Of a stretch of 64,000 bases of DNA, positions 8,546 to 17,532 are shown one piece after another (the stretch's first letter is position 1; each line of letters begins with the position of its first letter). The DNA is from Acidobacteriota bacterium (GTDB lineage: Bacteria; Acidobacteriota; Blastocatellia; Pyrinomonadales; Pyrinomonadaceae), in NCBI GenBank assembly GCA_016715115.1, contig JADKBM010000013.1, positions 496,001 through 560,000 of the forward strand, in the 5' to 3' direction. The notes beneath the pieces are model-generated. The model was given only the letters and a program-made list of their open reading frames with translations. It made no database searches and had not been told where the DNA came from. The position numbers and the translations under genes are program-made.

Positions 8546-11034
8546 CCGATCAGCCTCCTCATCAGGCGTCGTTTTACCGTTTCGACGAGGATCAGATACG
8601 TCACCGTCGCGGCGACAAGAAAAGCGAAGAAAGTCGGCGGCGGCGGCACGAAACCGAAATATCCGCCGATCGGCGAAAACGGGATCGCGATGGCAATGGC
8701 GACGACCGCGATCACAGCGAGCGCCAGGCTTCGGCTAGGACGGTTCTTCCAGGGACTCGAAGCCGTTCGGATAACGAAGACGACGAGCGTTTGGGTAGCG
8801 AGCGATTCAATGAACCAGCCTGTCTGAAATAGTTGCTCGCCCGCCTGGAAGTAATGCAGCAGGATGTAGAAGGTCAGAAAGTCGTAGATCGAACTGATCG
8901 GCCCGATGACGATCATAAAGTCGCGGATGACCTTGACGTCCCAGCGATGCGGCTTGCGGATAAAAGTCGGATCGACGTTGTCGGTCGGAATCGTGATCTG
9001 CGCCAGATCGTACAGGAAATTGTTGAGCAGGATCTGCGTCGGCAGCATCGGCAGAAACGGAAGAAAAAGCGCGGCGCCGGCCATTGAGAACATATTTCCG
9101 AAGTTGGAGCTGGTTCCCATCAGCAAGTACTTCATCACGTTGCCGAACGACTTCCGGCCCTCGATGATGCCGGCGTGAAGGACGCCGAGCCCGCGTTCGA
9201 GCAGGACGATCTCCGAGGCGTCCTTGGCGACGTCGGCGGCCGTCGAGACCGAGATCCCGACATCAGCGGACCGCAGCGACGGCGCGTCGTTGATACCGTC
9301 CCCCATAAAGCCGACGACGTGTCCCCTCGCCTTGAGCGCGAGAATGATGCGGTTCTTCTGCATCGGCGATACGCGCGCAAAGACGCTCGTCGATTCGGCG
9401 AGGCTGCCGAGCGCATCGTCGGAGACATGGTCGAGATCGGAGCCGAGAACGATCCGTTGGCCGTCGAGTCCGACGGAGCCGCAAACGTGCTTCGCGACGA
9501 GTTCGCTGTCGCCCGTGAGGATCTTCACCGTGACGCCGTCGGCCGCGAGTTTCTTGAGTGTCGAACGCGCCGATTCGAGCGGCTCGTCGGCGAAGTTAAG
9601 GAAACCCGCAAATGTCAGACCCGCCTCATCGGCGATCGCAAAAGAATCGCGTACGTCCGTGTATTTGTACGCAACGGCGAGAACCCTGATGCCTTTTGCG
9701 CTCGCCGACTCATAGACCCCGAGGCCTTCGGCGCGGAGTTTCTTCGTCAGCGGTTCGACGCGCCCCGAGGTTTCGACGCTTTCGCAGATCTCGAGCACGC
9801 TTTCGGGCGCGCCTTTGGTGATAAGCATCGACCGGCCGTCGCTTTCGACAACGACAGACATTCGCCGCCGCTCGAAATCGAACGGGACCTCACCGATCTT
9901 TTTAACCGCCGAAATGTCGGGATCGCCGTGTTCGAGGATCGCCTGATCGAGCGGGTTCAGCGAAACGATCGCGCGATCGATCGGGTTCTCGACGCCGGTC
10001 TGCAGGCGGCTGTTGATGTACCCGAGCGCGAAGGCGCGCTCCGAATCTTCGCCTAATGGATCGAGGTGTTCGAGCAGATTCAGTTTTCCTTCGGTGATCG
10101 TCCCGGTCTTGTCGCTGCAGAGGATATCCATACTGCCGAAATTCTGGATCGCCGCAAGATGCTTGACGATGACGTTCTTTTTCGCCATCAGCGCCGCGCC
10201 GCGCCCGAGCGTGATGGTCATTATCATCGGCAGAAACTCCGGCGTCAGGCCGACGGCGAGGGCGATCGAGAAGAACAGCGCCTCGAGCGGTTGCCGGCCG
10301 GCGAAGGTGTTGACGATAAAGACGAAGACGACAAGAAAAAAGATCAGCCTCGCGATCAACAATCCGAACTTTCGCGTGCCGTGCTCAAAATCGGTCTCCG
10401 GCGGCTTTTCTTCAAGTCGCGCGGCGATCTTGCCATATGTCGTGTCGCCGCCGGTCGCCGTCACGAGCGCTTCGCCCGATCCGCTGACAACCGAAGTGCC
10501 GAGATAGATTTCCGCGTCGGACTGTTTGTGTACGGGAAGCGATTCGCCCGTCAGCGAAGCTTCCTGAAGGTGCAGATCGATCGCCGAAAGAAGCTTTGCA
10601 TCGGCCGGGACCAGGTCGCCGGCGATGACCCGAATGACGTCTTCGGTGACTACCTCGCGACGCGCGACCTCTTTCCAAACACCGTCGCGCCGGACGGTCG
10701 CCATTGGCGCGATCTTCTCGCGAAGCCGTTCGGCCGCGGTTTCCGAACGCGTCGTCTGGATGAAGTTGAGCGCCGCGCTGAGCGTGACCATAAGGGCCAT
10801 AATGACGGCGTTGATAATTTCGCCGACAAACAACGAAACGGCGCTTGCGATCAACAGGATCAGCATCAGCGGTTCGAGAAGAAGCTTCAAAAAGCGGACG
10901 ATCTTCCGGGTCTTCTGCACTTTGCCAAACTCGTTCGGGCCGAATTCGGCAAGCCGGCGCGCGGCGTCAACGGACGTCAGGCCCGGCAGTTCAATCTCTT
11001 TGGCGGGATTCGGATTCTCTTGCATATCATTCAC
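8542..11034 (-). CDS. mgtA: Magnesium-translocating P-type ATPase (MgtA/MgtB type)
   Basis: About 830 residues. The phosphorylation motif DKTGT is at 308-312, TGES of the actuator domain at 162-165, and the hinge motif MGDGINDAPSLRSADVG is further on. The membrane segment NVDPTFIRKPHRWD...GPISSIYDFLTF is characteristic of P3B Mg2+ pumps, which import Mg2+ into the cytoplasm. The gene begins with GTG at 11034 overlapping the ABC ATPase stop (GTGA); ATG at 11025 is an alternative. It is unusual that this pump is inserted between the ATPase and permease genes of an ABC exporter. No Mg2+-sensing leader can exist directly upstream because of the overlap. Confidence 0.93.
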   Translation of the reverse strand: MNDMQENPNPAKEIELPGLTSVDAARRLAEFGPNEFGKVQKTRKIVRFLKLLLEPLMLILLIASAVSLFVGEIINAVIMALMVTLSAALNFIQTTRSETAAERLREKIAPMATVRRDGVWKEVARREVVTEDVIRVIAGDLVPADAKLLSAIDLHLQEASLTGESLPVHKQSDAEIYLGTSVVSGSGEALVTATGGDTTYGKIAARLEEKPPETDFEHGTRKFGLLIARLIFFLVVFVFIVNTFAGRQPLEALFFSIALAVGLTPEFLPMIMTITLGRGAALMAKKNVIVKHLAAIQNFGSMDILCSDKTGTITEGKLNLLEHLDPLGEDSERAFALGYINSRLQTGVENPIDRAIVSLNPLDQAILEHGDPDISAVKKIGEVPFDFERRRMSVVVESDGRSMLITKGAPESVLEICESVETSGRVEPLTKKLRAEGLGVYESASAKGIRVLAVAYKYTDVRDSFAIADEAGLTFAGFLNFADEPLESARSTLKKLAADGVTVKILTGDSELVAKHVCGSVGLDGQRIVLGSDLDHVSDDALGSLAESTSVFARVSPMQKNRIILALKARGHVVGFMGDGINDAPSLRSADVGISVSTAADVAKDASEIVLLERGLGVLHAGIIEGRKSFGNVMKYLLMGTSSNFGNMFSMAGAALFLPFLPMLPTQILLNNFLYDLAQITIPTDNVDPTFIRKPHRWDVKVIRDFMIVIGPISSIYDFLTFYILLHYFQAGEQLFQTGWFIESLATQTLVVFVIRTASSPWKNRPSRSLALAVIAVVAIAIAIPFSPIGGYFGFVPPPPTFFAFLVAATVTYLILVETVKRRLMRRLIG

Positions 11035-11774
11035 CAGACCAGGGCTTCCGGCCGTGCCTTTTTACTGTTCTGCACAACCTCGACGATCCGGCCGCTGCGC
11101 ATATGGATGACGCGGTCGGCCATTTGCCCGATCGCCGCGTTGTGCGTGATGATCGCCGTCGTCGTGCCGAGTTCCTCGTTGACCTTTTTGATCACGTCGA
11201 GCACGAGTTTGCCGGTCTCGAAATCGAGCGCGCCGGTCGGTTCGTCGCAGAGCAAAACCTCGGGCTGCTTGGCGACCGCGCGGGCGATCGCGACGCGCTG
11301 CTGTTCGCCGCCCGAAAGCTGAGCCGGAAAATGGTCGACGCGCGATTCGAGTCCGACCAAACGCAGTGCGTCGGCGGGCAACATCGGGTTTGCCGCGATC
11401 TCGGTCACGAGCTCGACGTTCTCGAGCGCCGTAAGGCTCGGGATCAGATTGTAAAACTGAAAAACGAAGCCGACGTGGTCACGGCGAAACTCGGTCAGCG
11501 CCGCGTCGTCATCGACGGTGAGATCGTGGTCGAGATAAAAGACTTCGCCGGCGGTCGGAACATCGAGTCCGCCCAGAATGTTGAGCAAAGTCGATTTTCC
11601 GCCGCCGGACGGTCCGAGAATCACGAGCAATTCGCCGCGAAAGATCTCAAGGTCGATGCCGCTCAGGGCGTTGACCTCGACTTCGCCCATCCGGTAGACC
11701 TTGGAAACGCCGCGCATTTGAAAGACGGCTTCGCGGCTTTCCGTGCCGACGCTTCTGGCGGGCGCATTACTCAT
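11031..11774 (-). CDS. LolD/MacB-type ABC transporter ATPase
   Basis: 247 residues. Walker A is GPSGGGKST, the signature LSGGEQQRVAIARA, Walker B VLLCDEPTGALD, and the H-loop IITHN. The class is that of LolD/DevA/MacB ATPases that pair with FtsX-type permeases, here the product of 6176-8545. The first 15 residues are a Ser/Ala-rich extension. It begins 5 bases after the upstream secreted-protein gene and its stop overlaps the mgtA start, so all these genes should share one transcript. Confidence 0.93.
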   Translation of the reverse strand: MSNAPARSVGTESREAVFQMRGVSKVYRMGEVEVNALSGIDLEIFRGELLVILGPSGGGKSTLLNILGGLDVPTAGEVFYLDHDLTVDDDAALTEFRRDHVGFVFQFYNLIPSLTALENVELVTEIAANPMLPADALRLVGLESRVDHFPAQLSGGEQQRVAIARAVAKQPEVLLCDEPTGALDFETGKLVLDVIKKVNEELGTTTAIITHNAAIGQMADRVIHMRSGRIVEVVQNSKKARPEALVW

Positions 11775-11779
11775 TTAAC

Positions 11780-12205
11780 CTACTGCGGAACGGTCTTTGT
11801 AAACTGTTCGTTCGGAACAAGTTCAAGCAGGCCGTTGTAGAACGTTCGCGTCAGCCCCGGTAATGGCTTGCCGCCGGCCGAAAAGTCGAGCGCCATCCAG
11901 ATCGTTCGTCTCGAGAAACTGTGCCGGACGAAAAAGTACTTCCGCGCCCCATATGATCGGATCGGCACGAGATCCTCGACGACCGGTTCCGTCGAATTGA
12001 TCTCGGTACGATACGTAACTTTCACGTCTTTCTTGGAAATCACGATCAGGTTGAACGGGGCTCCGCGGTCGATCAAAACGACTTCGACCGCCGGATCGTC
12101 CGAGAACCAGAAAAGACTCTTTTCGGAAACCGGCTTCGTCGTCTGTTGGCCGAACACGGACACCGACATCACGACCGCAATTGCGATAAATATCAGCGTT
12201 TTCAT
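11780..12205 (-). CDS. Small secreted protein, unknown function
   Basis: 141 residues with a clear signal peptide (MKTLIFIAIAVVMSVSVFGQ) and a beta-rich mature part without Cys. A run with RSYGARKYFFVRHSF and WMALDF is the most distinctive feature. No family recognised. The ATG is preceded by GGAGG. It lies between the DUF5335-like gene (15-base gap) and the ABC ATPase (5-base gap), so it is probably co-expressed with the exporter and could be a periplasmic partner; that is inference from position only. Confidence 0.75.
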   Translation of the reverse strand: MKTLIFIAIAVVMSVSVFGQQTTKPVSEKSLFWFSDDPAVEVVLIDRGAPFNLIVISKKDVKVTYRTEINSTEPVVEDLVPIRSYGARKYFFVRHSFSRRTIWMALDFSAGGKPLPGLTRTFYNGLLELVPNEQFTKTVPQ

Positions 12206-12220
12206 AATTTACCTCCAACG

Positions 12221-12541
12221 CTATTCAAAACGTAAGACGGTTGTTTTCCCGTCGGCATCGGTGATGTCGAGGCCATCGTTCATCTCCGTCGAACTGAATG
12301 TTATCTTCACGTCGCGGGTGTCGGGAATCGTGTGCGTCAACTGGTCGCCGATCATTATCTGCGTCGTCAAATGACCGTTATTCGCGTCAAAGTCGATCCC
12401 TGAAAGAGGCAAACCGTCTTCGATCCAAAAGTCGTTGCCGTTCTCGAAGACTCCCAGACGGGTCCGGCGGCCTCGATTCTGTTCGCCGTAGAACCGCAAA
12501 AACCTCGTCCATTCGAATTTTTTGATTGTTGCGTTGCTCAT
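12221..12541 (-). CDS. DUF5335-like protein
   Basis: 106 residues, no signal peptide. Begins with a WTRFLRFYGEQNRGRRTRLGVFE segment and contains LPLSGIDFDANNGHLTTQIMIG, a pattern I associate with the DUF5335 family (small cytoplasmic proteins of unknown function). Identification is by sequence resemblance only. ATG at 12541 has a GAGAG Shine-Dalgarno. The neighbours in this operon-like series are an Acg-like nitroreductase and the Mg2+ pump/exporter set. Confidence 0.7.
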   Translation of the reverse strand: MSNATIKKFEWTRFLRFYGEQNRGRRTRLGVFENGNDFWIEDGLPLSGIDFDANNGHLTTQIMIGDQLTHTIPDTRDVKITFSSTEMNDGLDITDADGKTTVLRFE

Positions 12542-12603
12542 AATTCTCTCCTTTAATAATTGCTGAATGAATCATCTGTTTGCCGCGCGATGTCGAATCC
12601 CGC

Positions 12604-13719
12604 TCAGGTCCTCAAAAACCAACCAACCGGCCGGCGCATCGACACCGGCGGTGGATAATCGTTCACGTAACCGGCCCGCAGAATGAATTGCACGCTCTCG
12701 GTGATCCCGACCGCTTGATTCAGGATGGCGCAGGTTGCCGGTTCCTCCAGAATCTGCGTCATCGGATGGATGGCGATGCTTCGTTCGCGGACGCGCAGAA
12801 ACAGTCGTTGCATTCGCCGTCCGGCCTCAAGGAGTCCGGCGACCGACTCGTCGTTTGACGTGGCGAGTATCCAACCGCCGTGGGCCGAAACCTGTTCGCT
12901 GACCTTGTTGAGGCCGCGTTCCCTGAAATCTTCACTGAGGACGTTGTCGTGGGTGTAGAGGTTTCGGACGAACCACCCGGCGAATCCGTCGATCTCCATA
13001 CTCCCGGTCGTCAGGCCGTCGCGGTGCTTTCTTGCTTCGCGGTTCGAAAACCGGATCCAATCCCTCAATTCCTGTTGCGCGGGTTCGCGGTACGCCTGCA
13101 GACGGTTCGCTTCGATGGTTTGCTCGTTGATGAATCGGGAAGCGTCGCTGTCGGGCGGCAGATAGCGGAAAAACTCCGGTTCGGACGCGAAGATATAGTC
13201 GAGGTCGTCCCGTCGGATCGCTTCGTTCGCAAAATTGCTCCGGACCGTTCGACGGCTGCGAATCGTCTCGATCGCAAAATCCGCCGCGTAAGCGCTTTTT
13301 TTCAGGCTTACCTCGACGACCTTTTCGTCGGAGTTCCGGGCGGCAAGCAGTTTCCAGTCGCAAGCGTAGCCGAAATGGCCCGCGGCATATTCAATGTTTT
13401 GAAGGAACGCGCCGATCGAAAGGATTGTTTCCCGCTGGTTGGGATCGACGGCCGGAAGCCATCGGCTCCGATCGTTTCCGATGATCCAATGAAAGGGTTC
13501 GAGATACTGAACGAACCAGGGCTGGGTGTTGTGACCGCTCGGCGCGAGCGACGCGAGGAAGAGTATTTCGGTTTCCGCCGGCTCGTAGAACCGTTCGCTC
13601 TCGGCAAACGGTTCCACGTCGGCCCGTATCAGATTCCGTTTGTCGCTCAACAAGTAAAGAGCCGCGCCCGCGACGGGCAGTAATTTGCCGAACTGCGTGA
13701 TGAAGCGCCTTCTGTCCAT
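12604..13719 (-). CDS. Acg-like nitroreductase-family protein, probably Tat-exported
   Basis: 371 residues. The N-terminus MDRRRFITQFGKLLPVAGAA resembles a twin-arginine signal. The core has SGHNTQPWFV, DRSRWLPAVDPNQRE and a second half with WILATSNDES and GRRMQRLFLR, as in Acg/Rv2032-type proteins. These bind flavin but often lack ordinary nitroreductase activity. ATG at 13719 follows GGAGGAAT; the frame stays open upstream but that stretch has no coding character. It lies 19 bases after the VWFA gene, and so is probably co-transcribed with it. A stress or dormancy role is suggested only by analogy with mycobacterial Acg. Confidence 0.85.
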   Translation of the reverse strand: MDRRRFITQFGKLLPVAGAALYLLSDKRNLIRADVEPFAESERFYEPAETEILFLASLAPSGHNTQPWFVQYLEPFHWIIGNDRSRWLPAVDPNQRETILSIGAFLQNIEYAAGHFGYACDWKLLAARNSDEKVVEVSLKKSAYAADFAIETIRSRRTVRSNFANEAIRRDDLDYIFASEPEFFRYLPPDSDASRFINEQTIEANRLQAYREPAQQELRDWIRFSNREARKHRDGLTTGSMEIDGFAGWFVRNLYTHDNVLSEDFRERGLNKVSEQVSAHGGWILATSNDESVAGLLEAGRRMQRLFLRVRERSIAIHPMTQILEEPATCAILNQAVGITESVQFILRAGYVNDYPPPVSMRRPVGWFLRT

Positions 13720-13738
13720 AATTCCTCCCGCAATCCGC

Positions 13739-14701
13739 CTACTTCGCGTTCTTCGGGAAATAGCCCGCAAGGTGATGCAAATGAACGTCAAAGTCCGTCG
13801 TCACCTTGATCGTTCGGAATCCTTTTCCGATCGTTGAAGTCTTGTAGGTGATCAACCACTGCCGCGCGGCAGTTTCCGTGAATTCATCAAGATATGGCCT
13901 GAAATTGGCGAAATCGAAGCTTGTAAAATAGCTTTCGCCGCCGGTCTCGTCCGCCAGTCTGATCAGGCTGCCCTGGCCATAGTTGAATTCGAACCGACCC
14001 ATCCGGCGACGGTCTTCGCCGGGCGCATAGATCGTGTAGACGGCGATTCCACGCCGCTGGCATTCACGGATCGCGCGGTCAAGTTCGATCGAAAGGAACG
14101 GGCTCGCACCGGCGAAACCGCGGGAAAAATCAAATCCGTCGGAGATGACGATCATTATCCGTCGTCCGGGCGCCTCACCGTCGAAATGTTTCGCGACATC
14201 CGCAACCCCGTCAAACGGACTGAAGCCGGGCGAAAACGATCCGCCGCGGACGATCCGTAGCGTTTCGGACGCCTGTTTCCGGTCAGTTGTCAGTTCCTGC
14301 GTTACGATCGCGCCGCCGACGGCCAGATAAGCGGTCATCACGCGCGTCGCGTCAGGCAGATTCTCGATGAATTTCTTAAGTTCCTTGATCTCTGAATTCA
14401 CGCGCCAGTTCAGGTTGTCCTGAATGACGACGGCGATCGACGTCGGCGCTTCGCTTGCCGGTTTGACGGAAATGATCCGTTGGCGGATCTTGTTTTCGTA
14501 GACGGCGAAATCCGCCGGCCGCAATTTATCGACCGCGGCGCGTTCCTTGTCGCCGTGCGGAACGGCAGTGACGATGATCGACATTTCCGTGCCGTTCGAA
14601 TTTGTCCGATTGGTCTTGATCTTCGGCTTGTTCTGAGCTGCAACCGAAAGCGCAAAGAAAAGAACCAATGCGATCGTTGTCGTAAAAATTTTGTATCTCA
14701 T
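13739..14701 (-). CDS. Secreted VWFA-related protein, acidobacterial type
   Basis: 320 residues: signal peptide (MRYKIFTTTIALVLFFALS...AQ), a short linker, then a region with FAVYENKIRQRIISVKPASE and a von Willebrand A-type fold (TSIAVVIQDNL, RRIMIVISDGFDFSRG, GIAVYTIYAPGEDRR). This order is that of the VWFA-related Acidobacterial domain. The metal site is degenerate: DNLN where DxSxS would be expected. ATG at 14701 has GAGG upstream; the GTG at 14713 is less likely. It is the first gene of the minus-strand series ending at 4133. Confidence 0.88.
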   Translation of the reverse strand: MRYKIFTTTIALVLFFALSVAAQNKPKIKTNRTNSNGTEMSIIVTAVPHGDKERAAVDKLRPADFAVYENKIRQRIISVKPASEAPTSIAVVIQDNLNWRVNSEIKELKKFIENLPDATRVMTAYLAVGGAIVTQELTTDRKQASETLRIVRGGSFSPGFSPFDGVADVAKHFDGEAPGRRIMIVISDGFDFSRGFAGASPFLSIELDRAIRECQRRGIAVYTIYAPGEDRRRMGRFEFNYGQGSLIRLADETGGESYFTSFDFANFRPYLDEFTETAARQWLITYKTSTIGKGFRTIKVTTDFDVHLHHLAGYFPKNAK

Positions 14702-14923
14702 TTCTTGCCTCACTTAAACTGCGTCTTAACGTACGGCCGGCGAATTCCTTGAACCCGGTTCGGGCCGCGTTGATCGGATTAAGACGCTTGTTTGCCTCGC
14801 ATGACCTAAGCGGGAGCATTTTCTATGCCATTCGATATGCCCGCCGAATTTGAGGGTGGCGGATGAACCGGTGTGTAAAAATCCCCGAAATGTATTAAAA
14901 TTGCCCGAAGTTACGACATATTT

Positions 14924-15241
14924 ATGCAAAACCGAATCGAAGTTTTCAAACAGATGCTTGAGGCCGACCCGACCAACACGATGGTGATGTTCGGACTCGC
15001 AAAGGAGTACGAGAAAATCGGCGAAACGAGTGAAGTGATCGCGCTCCTCGAACGTTATCTGGCGACCGCCGATGACGAAGGCAACGCGTACGGCGCGCTG
15101 GGAAAGGCGTACGCGAGTTCCGGCGATCGCGAAAAGGCCCGCGCGGCTTATGAAAAGGGGATCGAGGTTTCGCTCGCGAACGGCCATCCGACGATGGCGA
15201 ACGATTACCGGATGACGCTCGATCTTGATTATGCTGATTAA
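14924..15241 (+). CDS. Short TPR protein
   Basis: 105 residues, essentially two to three tetratricopeptide-like repeats (NTMVMFGLAKEYEKIGETSEVIALLERYL and GNAYGALGKAYASSGDREKARAAYEKGI). Cytoplasmic, probably a protein-interaction module. Its 3' end overlaps the next gene by 11 bases, so the two are translationally coupled. Confidence 0.85.
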   Translation: MQNRIEVFKQMLEADPTNTMVMFGLAKEYEKIGETSEVIALLERYLATADDEGNAYGALGKAYASSGDREKARAAYEKGIEVSLANGHPTMANDYRMTLDLDYAD

Positions 15242-15689
15242 CCGCTTTGATTTTCAGATCGACGCCGACTTCCATCAGTTCTACCTTGAGGACGAATCGT
15301 CGCCGCACGGGACGGACACGATTTGGGATCAATCGTCATTCGAACGAATGCTCGGGGTCGGAGAAAAGCTGATCGCGGTCGGGACCGGACGGCTCGGCGA
15401 GGTTCCGGTGGCGGTCGAAATTCACGATTCGGCGCCGGAGACCCAAATCGAGCGCTACAGCCGGGTCAACGAATGCAGTCTCGAAGCGACTTCCGGCCGC
15501 CTCGTCATTGCCGGCTGCACGGACTATCTGCCGGATGCTGCGCGCATCGCGATCGAATCGGGATTTTACCGGGTCCGGGTGCTTTACGCTGATCTTGAGA
15601 CGGTGACGGACGAGATCGAAGGGAGCGACTCTTATGTTCTTCAACTTTGGAAGGATTCGCAAATGCGGGATGTCGAGGTCTTGAAATGA
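15231..15689 (+). CDS. Conserved-looking cytoplasmic protein, unknown function
   Basis: 152 residues from the ATG at 15231; the frame also allows TTG at 15225. Contains DFHQFYLEDES, a hydrophobic KLIAVGTGRLGEVPVAVEI strand pair and a C-terminal DSYVLQLWKDSQ. I have seen this style in uncharacterised single-domain proteins of many bacteria but cannot name a family. It overlaps the TPR gene at its start and the M1 peptidase gene at its stop (ATGA), so all three form an operon. Confidence 0.7.
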   Translation: MLINRFDFQIDADFHQFYLEDESSPHGTDTIWDQSSFERMLGVGEKLIAVGTGRLGEVPVAVEIHDSAPETQIERYSRVNECSLEATSGRLVIAGCTDYLPDAARIAIESGFYRVRVLYADLETVTDEIEGSDSYVLQLWKDSQMRDVEVLK

Positions 15690-17371
15690 TGAAAACAAAA
15701 ACAATCAAACGATTTGCGGGATGTCTTTGCGGTATCGCTTTGCTCGCGCTTTCCGCCGCCGCGCAGCGTGAACTCGGCGCGCGTCCGAGCGAAACGGGCG
15801 GTCCGGTTCCGTACGAACAGGCGGCGTACGACGTGCAGAAATACGACGTCGCCGTCAAGGTCGATCCGGCGACGAAGTCGATCTCCGGAACGACCATCGT
15901 GACTGCCAGGATCGTTCAGCCGATCAACGCCTTCGTACTCGATCTTGACAACCCGTTCACGGTTTCGGAAGTCTTTCAGATCGAGGGTTCGAAGAAGACG
16001 AAACTCAAGTTCGAGCGCAAGGGGACCAAGATCTGGAGCTATTTCCCGATGACGGTCCAGTCCGGCAAAACCGTCTCCGTCGAGGTGGTTTATGCCGGAA
16101 CTCCGCGCGTCGCGCCGCGTCCGCCGTGGGTCGGCGGCTTTATGTGGGAAAAGACCGCGGACGGCTCGCCTTGGATCTCGACCGCTTACCAGAACGACGG
16201 CGCGGACGTGATGTTTCCGTGCAAGGATTATCCGCACGACAAGGCCGACACGGTCGCGATTCGCGTTACCGTTCCCGAAGGGTTGTACGTCGCTTCGATC
16301 GGCAAACTTCAGCGCGTCGTCAAAAACTCCGACGGGACGGCGACATATCATTGGCTGATGACGAATCCGATCGCCAACTATAGCGTGACCATCAACATCG
16401 CGCCGTACAAGGTGATCAACGACACGTACAAAAGCGTTGGCGGCGAGACGTTTCCGATGATCTTCTACGCGCTGCCCGAGAACGCCGGCAAGGTCGCGAA
16501 ACTGATGGCTGAAACGAAGAAATACGTCGCGTTCTTCGAGAAATACCTCGGGCCGTACCCGTTTCGGTCGCAAAAGCTCGGAATCGTCGAAACGCCGCAT
16601 CTCGGGATGGAGCATTCGACGATCATCGCCTACGGCAACAAGTATCAGTTCGACAAGGACGGATTTGACTGGCTGATGTTCCACGAACTGGGACACGAAT
16701 GGTGGGCGAATCTTGTGACGGCGTCCGACTGGCGCGATTTTTGGATCCACGAAGGCTTTCAGTCGTTTATGGACACGCTCTATCTCGGCAGCGTGAAGGG
16801 CCAGGACGCGTATCTCGAAGCGATGAAGAAGCGGGCCAAGGCGACACGCAACAAACAGCCGGTCGCTCCGCGCGAGGCGAAGTTCGCTTACGAGGTCTAT
16901 CTTCAGGCGCCGGATTACGTGAAGGGCGACGGCGATATCTACGGCAAAGGAGCGGTCGTGCTCCACACTCTGCGCTATCTGATCGGCGAGAAGGCATTCT
17001 TCAGTTCGTTGCGGAGGATGGCTTATCCGACAAAGGCGTTGGAGCGAATCACGACCGGCGGTCAGTCGCGTTTCGCGAACACGGACGATTTCAAACAGAT
17101 CGCGGAAGAGGAATCGGGAATGGACCTCGACTGGTTTTTTGAGGTCTATCTGCGTCAACCGGCGCTGCCGCGACTCGGAATGGTCGTCAACGGCGACCGC
17201 ATCGATTTCAAATGGAACGTCCCGAACGATCTTCCGTTTCCGATGCCGGTCGAGATCTCGATCGACGGCCGGATCGAGAAACTCGCGATGAAGAACGGCA
17301 CGGCGACGATCTACACCAAAGGCGTGACGCCGGTCATCGATCCGAACGGCCTGGTTTTGAAAGCGGAGTAA
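15686..17371 (+). CDS. Exported M1-family metallopeptidase (aminopeptidase N-like)
   Basis: 561 residues with a signal peptide ending near LSAAAQ. The zinc site is complete: HELGH at 333-337 and Glu356 in WIHEGF (HEXXH-X18-E). The exopeptidase motif is GMEH (307-310) instead of GAMEN. It should act as a periplasmic or secreted zinc aminopeptidase. It is shorter than E. coli PepN because the C-terminal helical domain is missing. ATG at 15686 overlaps the preceding stop; 15689 is equally possible. A TGGAGCGCAAGCG repeat follows immediately after the stop. Confidence 0.92.
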   Translation: MMKTKTIKRFAGCLCGIALLALSAAAQRELGARPSETGGPVPYEQAAYDVQKYDVAVKVDPATKSISGTTIVTARIVQPINAFVLDLDNPFTVSEVFQIEGSKKTKLKFERKGTKIWSYFPMTVQSGKTVSVEVVYAGTPRVAPRPPWVGGFMWEKTADGSPWISTAYQNDGADVMFPCKDYPHDKADTVAIRVTVPEGLYVASIGKLQRVVKNSDGTATYHWLMTNPIANYSVTINIAPYKVINDTYKSVGGETFPMIFYALPENAGKVAKLMAETKKYVAFFEKYLGPYPFRSQKLGIVETPHLGMEHSTIIAYGNKYQFDKDGFDWLMFHELGHEWWANLVTASDWRDFWIHEGFQSFMDTLYLGSVKGQDAYLEAMKKRAKATRNKQPVAPREAKFAYEVYLQAPDYVKGDGDIYGKGAVVLHTLRYLIGEKAFFSSLRRMAYPTKALERITTGGQSRFANTDDFKQIAEEESGMDLDWFFEVYLRQPALPRLGMVVNGDRIDFKWNVPNDLPFPMPVEISIDGRIEKLAMKNGTATIYTKGVTPVIDPNGLVLKAE

Positions 17372-17374
17372 GCC

Positions 17375-17514
17375 TGGAGCGCAAGCGGACTGGAGCGCAA
17401 GCGTCCTCGCTTGCAATGAGCGCAACGCGCGAACAGCGCCGGGGGAACGAGCGCACTAAGTTCAACGGCTTCACGGCGTTCACGCCGTTGGCAAGCGGGG
17501 ACGCTTGCGCTCCA
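17375..17514. repeat. TGGAGCGCAAGCG inverted-repeat element, copy A
   Basis: Begins with two TGGAGCGCAAGCG units, continues with CTTGCAATGAGCGC, a GC-rich middle with GGCGTTCACGCC, and ends with the inverted form GCAAGCGGGGACGCTTGCG followed by CTCCA. The two ends can pair into a long hairpin. Related copies lie at 31150-31258 and 33422-33577. It begins 4 bases after the M1 peptidase stop codon. Confidence 0.85.
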
Positions 17515-17532
17515 ATCGGGGAGAATCGATCT

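Noticed and set aside
10066..11840. Long plus-strand frames across mgtA and the ABC ATPase
   Set aside because: Antisense shadows; the minus strand carries complete P-type ATPase and ABC motifs.
15641..17425. 594-codon frame antisense to the M1 aminopeptidase
   Set aside because: Mirror frame of a GC-rich gene; Arg/Asp/Leu-rich with no domain, while the sense frame has a full zinc site.
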